A stretch of DNA of 64,000 nucleotides from Streptomyces stelliscabiei (GTDB lineage: Bacteria > Actinomycetota > Actinomycetes > Streptomycetales > Streptomycetaceae): positions 7,998,001 to 8,062,000 of the forward strand of contig NZ_JADBGF010000001.1 of the NCBI RefSeq assembly GCF_014873495.1. Reading direction: 5' to 3'. Under the pieces are notes generated by a model, which worked only from the letters and a program-made list of their open reading frames with translations, was not told where the DNA came from and did no database searches. Positions 40,800-49,246 of this stretch are shown here, in pieces; position 1 is the stretch's first letter, and every line of letters starts with the position of its first letter. A program made the position numbers and the translations under genes.

Positions 40800-42047
40800 T
40801 CAGCCCCGGCGGACCGGCAGTCGGCGGTGGCCGTTGGAGATGAAGGACTCCACGTGGCCCAACTCCTCCTCCGGCGCTCCCAGTTCGAGGGAAGGAAAGC
40901 GTGCGAAGAGGGCCGGGAGTGCGATGCGGGCCTCCAGGCGGCCGAGCGGAGCGCCCAGGCAGTGGTGGACACCGTGGCCGAAGGCGAGGTGCTCCTTGTC
41001 GGCGCGGGTGACGTCGAAGACGTCGGCGTCCTTCCCGTGGCGCTCGGGGTCGCGCCCGGCGGCCGCGTAGGCGGCCAGGATCGGTTCGCCCTTGGCGATC
41101 ACCACCCCCGCGGGACCCCCGAACTCGGCGAGGTCGAGGTCCTCCACGGCGTAGCGCAGGGGCAGGCTGGCCACCGGTGCCTCCACCCGCAGCGTCTCCT
41201 CGATCACGTCGTCCCAGGTCGCGCGGCCCTCCCGGACGTGGGCGAGCTGGTCGGGGTGGGCCAGCAGGGAGTGCACGGCCCGGTCGAGGAGGTTGACCGT
41301 GGTCTCGTGCCCGGCGCTGACCACCAGCACCAGGGTGTCGAGGAGTTCCTGCTCGCTGAGCCGGCCGTCGTCCTCGTCGCGGGCGGCGATCAGCCCGCTG
41401 GTGAGGTCGTCGCCCGGCGACCGGCGCTTGGCGGCGACGAGTTCGCCCAGCACGCCGTACATGCGCTCGTACGCGGCGGTCATCTCACCCGGCTCGGCGG
41501 AGGTGTCGAACAGCTTGTCCACCAACTCCCTGAGCACCAGCCCCTTTTCCTCCGGCAGACCGAACAGCTCGCTGATCACCTGGATCGGCAGCGGGTAGCA
41601 GAACTCCTCCCGCAGATCGACCGTCCCGCCGCGCCGGAAGCCCTCCTCGACACGGGCGAGCAGTTCCTCGGTGATCTCCTCGACGCGTGGGCGCAGCGCG
41701 GCCGTCCGGCGCGCCGTGAGTGCCTTGGAGACCAGGATCCGCAGCCGTCTGTGGTCGCCGCCGTACGCGGTGAACATGTTCTGCACGGCGACCCAGGTGA
41801 ACAGCGGCCACTCCGGGGTGATCTCGCCGGAGGCCAGCCTCGGCCAGTGCTGACGCGCGTCCTTCGACACGCGGGGGTCGGTGAGCAGCCGCTTGAGCAG
41901 GTCGGGGCTGCTCACCGCCCAGGCCTCGACATCGTGCGGCCCCGGAAGCACCACCCGGGTCGCCGGGCCCCGTTCGCGGATCCGGGCGGCCTCACCGTGG
42001 ATGTCACGGCCGGTCGGGTCGATCACCAGGGGGCTGGGGTGGCCCAT
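40800..42047 (-). CDS. Cytochrome P450 with canonical motifs
   Basis: 415-aa bacterial P450. I-helix VSAGHETTVNLL, K-helix ExxR in EETLR, and heme loop FGHGVHHCLG with Cys363. The ATG at 42047 follows AGGAGG. It is on the opposite strand from the ExxR-less P450 at 37371, with an SDR-TetR unit between them. In S. coelicolor conservon P450s of the CYP157 group are paired with a canonical CYP154, and this gene could be such a partner, but I cannot assign the family. No ferredoxin gene is next to it. Confidence 0.93.
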   Translation of the reverse strand: MGHPSPLVIDPTGRDIHGEAARIRERGPATRVVLPGPHDVEAWAVSSPDLLKRLLTDPRVSKDARQHWPRLASGEITPEWPLFTWVAVQNMFTAYGGDHRRLRILVSKALTARRTAALRPRVEEITEELLARVEEGFRRGGTVDLREEFCYPLPIQVISELFGLPEEKGLVLRELVDKLFDTSAEPGEMTAAYERMYGVLGELVAAKRRSPGDDLTSGLIAARDEDDGRLSEQELLDTLVLVVSAGHETTVNLLDRAVHSLLAHPDQLAHVREGRATWDDVIEETLRVEAPVASLPLRYAVEDLDLAEFGGPAGVVIAKGEPILAAYAAAGRDPERHGKDADVFDVTRADKEHLAFGHGVHHCLGAPLGRLEARIALPALFARFPSLELGAPEEELGHVESFISNGHRRLPVRRG

Positions 42048-42159
42048 GGGGGGTCCTCCTGCGGTCGAAAGGAGTCCAACAGCGCAACGTACGAGCCCGG
42101 TCACGCTACGGCTCGGTGGCGTGGCCCGGCGAGATCCCTCACCGCGGGCTGCGTACAAG

Positions 42160-42212
42160 GACAACTTCCCTGCGCGTACCCGCAAGTCGGGCTCCGGACC
42201 GGCTCCTAGGAT
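42160..42212 (+). promoter_or_regulatory. Promoter module B upstream of the small unknown gene
   Basis: GACAACTTCCCTGCGCGT (42160-42177), AAGT at 42184-42187 and TAGGAT at 42207-42212, followed by CGGGCGC. The distances (24 and 47 bases from the element start) are the same as in module A at 34509. The transcript would start about 20 nt before the GTG at 42240. Confidence 0.6.
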
Positions 42213-42239
42213 CGGGCGCACCCCCCCCAGGAAAAGCCG

Positions 42240-42662
42240 GTGAGTGCCATGACCGTCAGCAGGGCCCCGCGCTGGATGTGCTCCTACAGCCGCGAAGTAC
42301 GCACCGTGCCGGCCGGTCGCTGGTGGACCGCCGTGCGGGTGCCGGCCGCTCTAGGCGCCCTCGCTCTCAAGTCCCTCGGGGACGGCACGGGCGCCGTCAT
42401 CGAGGACGGCTACGGCGGCATCATGTACTGGCTGGTCCCGCCGGGCGACGCGGCCGGCTGGCTTCTGCCCGGCGTACAGGTCCTCGACCGCGGCAGCCAT
42501 GTGGCCGTCCCGCCCCTGCGCCGCACCTCGGGCCCCGGCCTCTACTGGCGCGTCCCGCTCTCCCACGAGAGCTACTGGACGGACGCCGAACGCCTGCGTG
42601 CGGCCCTGGCGGCGGCGATCGTCGCGACCCCCCGGAACAACAGAACCCCGCGCCCCGCCTGA
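42240..42662 (+). CDS. Conserved-looking hypothetical protein
   Basis: 140-aa cytoplasmic protein with no recognised domain. Features: a Trp-rich start (APRWMCSYSREVRTVPAGRW), EDGYGGIMYWLVPPGDAAGW and YWRVPLSHESYWTDAERLRA. The spacing of WLVPPG and aromatic residues suggests a compact fold, but I do not know it. GTG at 42240 with AGGAAA upstream; an ATG at 42249 is possible. Its promoter matches that of the second conservon, so it may serve the same pathway. Confidence 0.75.
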   Translation: MSAMTVSRAPRWMCSYSREVRTVPAGRWWTAVRVPAALGALALKSLGDGTGAVIEDGYGGIMYWLVPPGDAAGWLLPGVQVLDRGSHVAVPPLRRTSGPGLYWRVPLSHESYWTDAERLRAALAAAIVATPRNNRTPRPA

Positions 42663-42674
42663 GGGGACGCGGGG
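42646..42674 (+). terminator. Hairpin overlapping the stop of the unknown gene
   Basis: CCCCGCGCCCC (42646-42656) pairs with GGGGACGCGGGG (42663-42674), one A bulged, around a loop that contains the TGA stop. A strong terminator candidate between convergent genes. Confidence 0.6.
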
Positions 42675-42751
42675 AACCGCGCGAACGATCACGGACAGGC
42701 ACGCGCCGGCGCGAAAGGTCCGTGCACGCCGTGCACGCCGAACCGCCGGAA

Positions 42752-43159
42752 CTAGCCGAGCTCCACGGCGTGCTTCTCGCTCTGCTGTGCCGCCCGCCTG
42801 GCCGACCGCTTCTGCCGGGGTTCCTGATCCGGCAGCCAGCCGAAGGCCAGCGTGCTGCCCACGGCGCCCATCAGCAGGCCCACCATGAAGCCGCCGATGT
42901 TGGACGTGAGCCAGGTGCCCAGGGAGAGCATGATCCCGAGGATGGAGTAGAACAGCCGCTGCGTGGGGTTGAAGAGGATCAGCAACCCGCACACGATCAT
43001 CAGCGAGGGCAGGAGGTAGCCCGCCAGACCCTGCATTCCGATCTTCAGGATGACCGGCAGCGGTGCCTTCATGGTCAGCAGGATCTCGGCGCCGCCCAGT
43101 ACCAGCAACACACCACCGGCGAACGGCCGGTTCCCCCTCCACTCCCGGTATCGGCTCAC
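42752..43159 (-). CDS. DUF6114 membrane protein
   Basis: 135-aa protein with about four hydrophobic segments: NRPFAGGVLLVLGGAEILLT, IGMQGLAGYLLPSLMIVCGL, LFYSILGIMLSLGTWLTSNI and GGFMVGLLMGAVGSTLAFGW. The C-terminal tail is basic. The GTG at 43159 overlaps the upstream DUF6230 stop as GTGA. DUF6114 and DUF6230 genes occur as a pair in streptomycetes; their role is unknown. Confidence 0.88.
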   Translation of the reverse strand: MSRYREWRGNRPFAGGVLLVLGGAEILLTMKAPLPVILKIGMQGLAGYLLPSLMIVCGLLILFNPTQRLFYSILGIMLSLGTWLTSNIGGFMVGLLMGAVGSTLAFGWLPDQEPRQKRSARRAAQQSEKHAVELG

Positions 43160-43818
43160 TTCGGGCAGCCCCCGCTCGTGAAGTTCATGTGCAGGTCGGG
43201 AAGCTTGAAGACGGCCGCGGTGGCGGCGTAGTTGTGCTGGTACAGGTTGTTGATGGTGACCGAGTCGGCCTGCTGGCCGTAGACACCGGGAGGACCCTGC
43301 TGGTCGACCTTGTCGAACGTGCTGGAGTCGCGGCCGATCTCGATGTTGTTGAACGAGGCGTCGCCCGAGATGTCGTCGGAGTCGATCGCCAGGTTCTTCA
43401 CGCTCACCGGCGTGCCCTTGTTGCCGGCCGTGAGGACCAGCTGGATGCCGCCGAGGTCGACGCTCTGGCACAGGTTGGTCAGCTTGCCGTTCTTCACGAC
43501 CGAGGTCACGACCAGCACCTGACCGCCGGTGTCACCCTCGTTCGGGCTGTTCTCGATCATGTGGTCGAGGGCGCCGAACTGGGCGAAGCCCTGGCCCTCC
43601 AGCTTGTCCGCGGTGACCACGAACGGCATACCGGAGATGGCGAACTGGACACCCAGAGCGCCCTGCGCGGTGAGGATCATGAGACCCGCGGCGACCGCCG
43701 TGGCCGGCACCGCCATCACGGCGGCGCGCTTCAGTCGTACCCGCCCGCGTCTTCCGGACGCTTCGGGACCCTCGGGTCTTTCGTTGGTGGACGCCGTGGC
43801 GTCCGAGGACGAGGCCAT
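43156..43818 (-). CDS. DUF6230 membrane-anchored exported protein
   Basis: 220-aa protein with a basic N-terminus and one membrane helix (AAVMAVPATAVAAGLMILTA, residues 33-52) acting as anchor or uncleaved signal. The outside domain is beta-rich (FVVTADKLEGQGFAQFGALD, GTPVSVKNLAIDSDDISGDA) with Cys in NLCQSV and the terminal GGCPK. ATG at 43818, nine bases after GGGAG. Coupled to the DUF6114 gene by GTGA, so the two probably form a membrane complex. Confidence 0.88.
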   Translation of the reverse strand: MASSSDATASTNERPEGPEASGRRGRVRLKRAAVMAVPATAVAAGLMILTAQGALGVQFAISGMPFVVTADKLEGQGFAQFGALDHMIENSPNEGDTGGQVLVVTSVVKNGKLTNLCQSVDLGGIQLVLTAGNKGTPVSVKNLAIDSDDISGDASFNNIEIGRDSSTFDKVDQQGPPGVYGQQADSVTINNLYQHNYAATAAVFKLPDLHMNFTSGGCPK

Positions 43819-44563
43819 GTGTGCTCCCTGGACTTCCATGTCATTGCAGGTGGGGCTTCGACGGCACGTTGTCCTGGCGCGGACAGCGGTTGCGGCGCGA
43901 CGCCCCGGAGCACCTCCCGTAGGTGCAAGGGCTTACTTGCTACGCCGCAGTAGCCATTTGGGAAGTTACCGGTGGTTACATTCAGGGGTCAAGGCGCTTG
44001 TGGCAAAAGGATGTTGGTTGTGCCGCCCCTGTGAAACGTGAACATCTCTCACCTTTGGTTTTATCGCCACGAGCCGCGAATTTCGGCCAACCCCGTGGCG
44101 ATCAGGGGCGAGCAACTTGCCTACGACGCCTTGACGTTGACTCTTCCTCAGGTCTACAACTCATCGGGGTTTCCCCCACGGATCCGTGGCGCCGGATCCG
44201 ACGCGCAGCGCATGCCACCGTCCCGAACCCCCCGCCGCAGGCGGGGAGTGGGTGGTACCACCTGAACGCGCTGCGCGGCCCGACGCAGCACCACCCCTCG
44301 CCGCGGTGCCGGGCACGGTCGCCTTCCCCTCCACTGGGCCGTGTCCGGACCCCGGCTGTCGCTGTCGCTGTCGATCCGTCACGTACGGAGAAGGCGTGTC
44401 ACGGATCGGCAGCGACCGTACGGCGTCGTGCGGCACCGCCGCGTCACCCCCGCGCGGACGGTGTCATCCCGCGTCCCCTGTCCAGCCCCCTTCCTGAGGG
44501 CTGTCACCCGCACCTTCCGAGAGCCGTCACCCGCGGCCTCACTTCATGAGAAGAGGCACCCCC
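43819..44563. promoter_or_regulatory. Divergent intergenic region with long inverted repeat
   Basis: 745 nt between the DUF6230 gene and a secreted-protein gene. Bases 43930-44170 are AT-richer than the genome and should carry the promoters. CGCTGTCGATCCGTCAC (44366-44382) and GTCACGGATCGGCAGCG (44398-44414) are inverted repeats matching at 15 of 17 positions around a 15-nt loop. Confidence 0.5.
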
Positions 44564-45217
44564 ATGCGTACGCGATCCCTCCTTGCCCTCGCCGCCGGCA
44601 CCGCCGCCCTGATGGTGTCCGCCGTCAGCCCCGCCTCCGCCGCCGACACCGTGCTCACCACCGGCGGCCTCGCCGGTGACGCGGTCGCGGTCGGCGACGT
44701 CCTCAACGCGTCGCTGGCGGCCGGCACGACCGGCAAGTTCTACTCCAGCGCGACGGGCACGAGCGGCGTCAACTGTGCCGCGTCGACCTTCACCGCCACG
44801 GTCACCGAGAACCCGGCCGCGCCCGGCACCGCCACCGAGCGGGTCGACGCCCACACCTTCGGCAGCTGCACCAGCAACGTCTTCGGTGTCACCGGCGTCA
44901 ACAGCGTCACGGTCAACAACCTGCCGTACACCACGACCGTGACCTCGGACGGCGTCGTCACGGTCAGCCCGGCGGCCGGCTCGGTCCTGCAGACCACGGT
45001 CGTGCTGCGCACCCTGCTCGGCACCATCAACTGCGTCTACCAGGCCCCCAGCATCACCGGCACCTCCAGCAACGACGACAACAGCATCAACTTCACCGCC
45101 CAGCCGTTCACGAAGACGTCCGGCTCGTCCCTGTGCTTCGCCACCGGTTACTTCACGGCGAAGTACGCGCCCGTCACGGACGCCAACCAGGGCAACGCGA
45201 CGGTCTTCACGAACTGA
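44564..45217 (+). CDS. Small secreted protein of unknown function
   Basis: 217-aa exported protein. A Sec-type signal peptide (MRTRSLLALAAGTAALMVSA) ends in PASA before ADTVL. The mature part is Thr/Ser/Val-rich and beta-like, with four Cys (in VNCAAS, GSCTSN, TINCVYQ and SLCFAT) that could form two disulfides. It lacks known domains. The ATG at 44564 follows GAAGAGG; an ATG at 44546 exists. It is convergent with an LPMO gene across a perfect hairpin. Confidence 0.85.
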   Translation: MRTRSLLALAAGTAALMVSAVSPASAADTVLTTGGLAGDAVAVGDVLNASLAAGTTGKFYSSATGTSGVNCAASTFTATVTENPAAPGTATERVDAHTFGSCTSNVFGVTGVNSVTVNNLPYTTTVTSDGVVTVSPAAGSVLQTTVVLRTLLGTINCVYQAPSITGTSSNDDNSINFTAQPFTKTSGSSLCFATGYFTAKYAPVTDANQGNATVFTN

Positions 45218-45232
45218 CCCGACCCACTGGAC

Positions 45233-45264
45233 GTCGGTTACCGGTCCGGCGGCCGGTAACCGAC
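45233..45264. terminator. Bidirectional terminator between secreted-protein and LPMO genes
   Basis: Perfect 12-bp inverted repeat GTCGGTTACCGG and CCGGTAACCGAC around an 8-nt loop, 16 nt after one stop codon and 50 nt from the convergent one. Confidence 0.8.
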
Positions 45265-45313
45265 TCGACCGACGCGCTCCGGCGCCCGGTCGGCAGCGCG
45301 ACTGTCCACCCGG

Positions 45314-46318
45314 TCAGTCGGCGATACGGGAGCGGCGCCTGCGTCCGCGGAGGAACAGGGCGGTGCCCACGGCGAGCACCAACGCCGTGGCTCCGCCCGC
45401 CACCAGCGGCACGGAGGTGCCGCTCCCGTCCGTCGTGGAGGCGACGGGACTGGCGGGATCGGCCGCCTGCGCGTCGGCGCCCGCGTCCGGGGGCGTCGGC
45501 GCCTGCGTGCTCTCGCTCGGCGCCGTCGTGGCGGGCCCCGACGTCCCGGCGGCCGGCTTCTCGGCCCCGGCCTCCTCGCGCTCGTCGGGCGACTTCCGTG
45601 AACTCGTGCCGCCCGTACCGGAGTCGGCCCGCTTCGCCGCCGGGAACACCACGTCCGAGCACGAGTAGTAGGTGTCGACCGTGCTCGTGTTCTGCCAGAT
45701 CGTGTACAGCACATGGTGCCCGGACCGGTCCGCCGGCAGCTTCGCCGAGAACCGGTACGAGCCGTCCCGCAGCGGCGGGTCCGTGACCGAGGCGAACGGT
45801 TTCTCGGGCAGATCGGACCAGGTCAGCGGCTTCGTGGGGTCGTATCCCGGTTCGGTCAGGAACAGCTTGAAGGTGCCGGTGTGCGGAATCGTCGACCGGT
45901 ACGTCAGGTTCAGCGTGCTGCCGGGGGAGAGGCGGGTCGAGGGCCAGTCGGCGCGGGCCAGGTCGAGCCCCTTGTAGGCCGCGAGCCCTCCGCTGCACAG
46001 CTGCCCGTCCGGGACGACCTCCCGGTCCCGCCCGTTCACCCCGGCGACGCGCAGGTTGTCCCACGCGGTGAAGGGGGCGCCGTTCGCGGCGACCGCCGCC
46101 CTGCACGCCGCCGAACCCTGGCTGCCGCCCTCGGGCGAGCACGCCGAGACCCGGCTCACCGGATCCGTCGGCGCGCCGTGCGCCCAGGCCGGGGTGACGG
46201 CGCCCGCGGTGAGGAGCAGCGGGGCCACGACGACGGCGGCCGCCTTCGGGACCGCGACGCGGCGGCGACCGGTGCTGCGGCGGGCGGACAAGCGGTGCAT
46301 CCGATACGTCCGATCCAT
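45314..46318 (-). CDS. AA10 lytic polysaccharide monooxygenase with C-terminal membrane anchor
   Basis: 334-aa copper enzyme for oxidative cleavage of crystalline polysaccharide (chitin or cellulose). A signal peptide ends in AWA before HGAP, exposing the N-terminal His of the histidine brace. The second brace His is in STIPHTGTF; SGHHVLYTIWQNTS is the conserved C-terminal strand. After the catalytic domain (about 190 residues) comes a Ser/Pro/Ala-rich linker and a hydrophobic helix (VPLVAGGATALVLAVGTALF) with a basic end, so the enzyme is held at the membrane. No LPxTG motif. Starts at ATG 46318 or 46300. Confidence 0.9.
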   Translation of the reverse strand: MDRTYRMHRLSARRSTGRRRVAVPKAAAVVVAPLLLTAGAVTPAWAHGAPTDPVSRVSACSPEGGSQGSAACRAAVAANGAPFTAWDNLRVAGVNGRDREVVPDGQLCSGGLAAYKGLDLARADWPSTRLSPGSTLNLTYRSTIPHTGTFKLFLTEPGYDPTKPLTWSDLPEKPFASVTDPPLRDGSYRFSAKLPADRSGHHVLYTIWQNTSTVDTYYSCSDVVFPAAKRADSGTGGTSSRKSPDEREEAGAEKPAAGTSGPATTAPSESTQAPTPPDAGADAQAADPASPVASTTDGSGTSVPLVAGGATALVLAVGTALFLRGRRRRSRIAD

Positions 46319-46677
46319 GGGGGGTCGAGGGCTGACGGTCCACCGTGTCGTACGGGACCCGGGGGTGCCGCGTTCAACACGGCGGCCCTGTTCGACCGGT
46401 CGGATCCGGCCAGGTACCGCGCGGCGGCCGTGCCTCGCCAAACCCGGCGAAGCGGCACATCGGGGCCCGACTCCCCCCTGGCATAGGGGAGTTCCCCAGG
46501 GGGTCGAGGGTTTTCCCCGTATCCCCGTGACCTGGGCTTTGCCTAATGTCATCGCACAGCCGAACCATAGGTAACCCCTGGTGGACGGCTCGCGCTCGGC
46601 CGGTCTTCAGCGCCGCCCCTTTCTGGACCCCCCGCCGCTTCGATGAAGAAGCGTTTCACTGCCGCTCCTCCCCTGAC
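46319..46677. other. Divergent intergenic region between LPMO and subtilase genes
   Basis: 359 nt that must carry the promoters of two secreted-enzyme genes in opposite directions. I cannot assign boxes. The segment 46520-46570 (TTTGCCTAATGTCATCGCA) is the most AT-rich part. Confidence 0.4.
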
Positions 46678-48516
46678 ATGAGCAGGCCACGAAAGGCGAA
46701 GCCCTTGCGTTCCTCCACCACCCGTACCGCCGGCCGGAAGCTCATATCCGCCGCCGCGGTCTCCGTCGCCCTGGTGGCCGGTATGACCTCCTCGGTCGCC
46801 GTCGCCCAGACCCCCTCCGCCAAGGCGGACGCCGCGCCCGCCGTCGCCGGTGCCACCGAGGCCGAGCCCGGTACCACCGCCGAGCGTCTGATCGTCGGGT
46901 ACAAGTCCGGCGCCGCCGAGGCCACGTCGAACAAGGCCGCCGACGCCGACGCCGCGGCCAAGGGCAAGGAGGCCGGCGAGAGCCTCGACTTCCAGCGCCG
47001 GCTCGGCAGCGGCGCGGCCCTGGTCGACCTGGGCGAGGACGTCACCAAGGCGGACGTCGCCGACGTCATCGCCGAGTACCGGGCCGACCCGCAGGTCGCC
47101 TATGTCGCTCCGGACCGCCTGAACAAGGCGCTGGCCACCCCGAACGACACCGAGTACAGCAAGCAGTGGGACCTCTACGAGGCCACCGCCGGAATGAACG
47201 TGCCGGGCGCCTGGGACAAGGTCACCGGCACCGGTGTGACGGTCGCCGTCATCGACACCGGTTACGTCGCCCACTCGGACGTCGCCGCGAACATCGTCGG
47301 CGGCTACGACTTCATCGCCGACACCACGGTCGCCAACGACGGCAACGGCCGTGACAGCAACCCGGCCGACCCGGGCGACTGGACCGCGGCCAACGAGTGC
47401 GCCGCCGGTGAACCGGCCAGCACCTCCTCCTGGCACGGCACCCACGTGGCCGGCACCATCGCCGCCGTCACCAACAACAACAAGGGTGTCGCCGGTATCG
47501 CCTACGGCGCCAAGGTCTCCCCGCTGCGGGTCCTCGGCAAGTGCGGCGGCTACGACTCCGACATCATCGACGCCATCACCTGGGCGTCCGGCGGCACCGT
47601 CTCCGGCGTGCCCGCCAACACCAACGTCGCCAAGGTCATCAACATGAGCCTCGGTGGCAGCGGCGCCTGCACCTCCGCGACCCAGAGCGCGATCACCGCC
47701 GCCGTGAACCGCGGCACCACGGTCGTCGTCGCGGCGGGCAACAGCAACGCCAACGCGGCCAACTACTCGCCGGCCAGCTGCGCCGACGTGATCTCGGTGG
47801 CCGCCCTCAACCGCGCCGGCTCCCGCTCGTACTACTCCAACTTCGGCACGACCGTCGACATCGCGGCCCCCGGCGGCGAGACCCGTACGACCGAGTCGGG
47901 CGGCATCCTGTCCACGCTGAACGCCGGCACCGCCGGCCCGGGCACGGAGTCGTACGCCTACTACCAGGGCACCAGCATGGCCGCCCCGCACATCGCGGGT
48001 CTCGCCGCGCTGGTGAAGTCGGCGAACTCCGCGCTGACCCCGGCCCAGATCGAGTCCGCGATCAAGACCAACTCGCGTGCTCTGCCGGGCACCTGCTCGG
48101 GCGGCTGCGGCGCCGGCCTCGCCGACGCGGCCAAGACGGTGCAGGCGGTGACCGGTGGAGGATCCACGGGGGGCACCACCTTCACCAACACCACGGCCGT
48201 CTCCATCCCGGACAACGGCGCCGCGATCGAGTCCTCGATCGCCGTCACCGGCCGCACCGGCAACGCGCCCTCGACGCTCCAGGTCGGCGTGGACATCACC
48301 CACACCTACCGCGGTGACCTGGTCCTGACCCTGGTGGCCCCCGACGGCTCGACCTACCCCCTCAAGGCCTCCAGCTCCGACTCCGCCGACAACCTGGTCA
48401 CCACCTACTCGGTGAACGCCTCCAGCGAGGTCGCCAACGGCACCTGGAAGCTGCGCGTCCAGGACGTCGCGGCCTCGGACACGGGCCGCCTCAACAACTG
48501 GAAGCTGACCTTCTGA
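46678..48516 (+). CDS. Secreted subtilisin-family (S8) peptidase with P-domain
   Basis: 612-aa prepropeptide. Signal peptide at about 20-43 (AAAVSVALVAGMTSSVAVA), an I9-type propeptide (about 65-150), then the S8 domain with Asp193 (AVIDTGYVAH), His253 (WHGTHVAGT), Asn355 (AAGN) and Ser433 (GTSMAAPHIAG). Residues 505-612 form a P-domain (proprotein convertase type: VGVDITHTYRGDLVLTLVAP, DTGRLNNWKL). The ATG at 46678 has no clear ribosome binding site; a TTG at 46705 preceded by GAAAGG is a good alternative and keeps the signal peptide. Confidence 0.93.
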   Translation: MSRPRKAKPLRSSTTRTAGRKLISAAAVSVALVAGMTSSVAVAQTPSAKADAAPAVAGATEAEPGTTAERLIVGYKSGAAEATSNKAADADAAAKGKEAGESLDFQRRLGSGAALVDLGEDVTKADVADVIAEYRADPQVAYVAPDRLNKALATPNDTEYSKQWDLYEATAGMNVPGAWDKVTGTGVTVAVIDTGYVAHSDVAANIVGGYDFIADTTVANDGNGRDSNPADPGDWTAANECAAGEPASTSSWHGTHVAGTIAAVTNNNKGVAGIAYGAKVSPLRVLGKCGGYDSDIIDAITWASGGTVSGVPANTNVAKVINMSLGGSGACTSATQSAITAAVNRGTTVVVAAGNSNANAANYSPASCADVISVAALNRAGSRSYYSNFGTTVDIAAPGGETRTTESGGILSTLNAGTAGPGTESYAYYQGTSMAAPHIAGLAALVKSANSALTPAQIESAIKTNSRALPGTCSGGCGAGLADAAKTVQAVTGGGSTGGTTFTNTTAVSIPDNGAAIESSIAVTGRTGNAPSTLQVGVDITHTYRGDLVLTLVAPDGSTYPLKASSSDSADNLVTTYSVNASSEVANGTWKLRVQDVAASDTGRLNNWKLTF

Positions 48517-48519
48517 TCC

Positions 48520-48555
48520 TCGGCCCCCGGGCCGAACCCCCGGCCGGACGGCCGG
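48520..48555 (+). terminator. Double hairpin after the subtilase gene
   Basis: TCGGCCC/GGGCCGA (48520-48535) and CCGGCC/GGCCGG with a GGAC loop (48540-48555) lie within 40 nt of the stop. Confidence 0.55.
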
Positions 48556-48652
48556 ACCGCAGGACCGCCACCCCCCACCGCCGGCGGCCGACCGATGCGA
48601 GCGGGCATCGGCCGGCCGCCGGCTCCTGCACGGCGGGCGTTAGCGTATGCGT

Positions 48653-49246
48653 ATGCCGACAGAGAAGCCCGAGGTGTCCGCCCACGTCCCGGCCCCGGTG
48701 GTGTGCCCCCGCTGCGGGGCCACGGGGCCGTCGGTGCGCACCGTCCCCGACGCCTGCGCCGATCCCGACTCCCGGCGCTCCGGTCTGTCCGACCGGCTCG
48801 CGAAGTCCCCGGGGGCGCATTCCAGGTTCGACAGCTTCACGCACTTCCTGGAGGGCATGGTCCTCGCCGGCATCGGCGCGGGCCTCGCCTACAGCGGTGT
48901 ACAGAACGACAAACCCCTCTACACGATCGGCGGCGCGGTCCTCGCCGTCCTCCTCTTCGCCGGCACCCTCTGGGTGATCCGCGGCGAGTCCCGCGAACGC
49001 GCCACCGTCACGGCGGGCGGACCCCGCGCCGAAGTCCTGTGGCGGCCCGCCCACCACTGCGCCTCCTGCGACTCGGTCTTCTACCCCGGCGGCAGCCCGT
49101 GGCCCGGCCCCCTGACGACGGACCAGTTCCAGAAGTACGTCTGGACCGAGGCCGGCTTCCAGCAGCACATGGACGCGCGACTGACCGAGGTGGAACTCCC
49201 GCCCCGGACCCCCACCGACCCGAGGGGCACCCACGGCCATGCCTGA
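48653..49246 (+). CDS. Zinc-ribbon membrane protein of unknown function
   Basis: 197-aa protein with an N-terminal CPRCGATG motif and a later CASCDS motif, which together could form a split zinc ribbon, and two membrane helices between them (LEGMVLAGIGAGLAYSGV and LYTIGGAVLAVLLFAGTLWV). There is no ribosome binding site; TAGCGT at 48641-48646 fits a -10 box that would place the transcript start at or next to the ATG at 48653, so a leaderless message is likely. It overlaps the next gene by 8 nt. Confidence 0.78.
   Translation: MPTEKPEVSAHVPAPVVCPRCGATGPSVRTVPDACADPDSRRSGLSDRLAKSPGAHSRFDSFTHFLEGMVLAGIGAGLAYSGVQNDKPLYTIGGAVLAVLLFAGTLWVIRGESRERATVTAGGPRAEVLWRPAHHCASCDSVFYPGGSPWPGPLTTDQFQKYVWTEAGFQQHMDARLTEVELPPRTPTDPRGTHGHA

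Noticed and set aside
45233..45264. GGTTACCGGT resembling half of the LacI operator.
   Set aside because: It is part of a perfect 12-bp terminator stem between convergent genes, not a promoter site.
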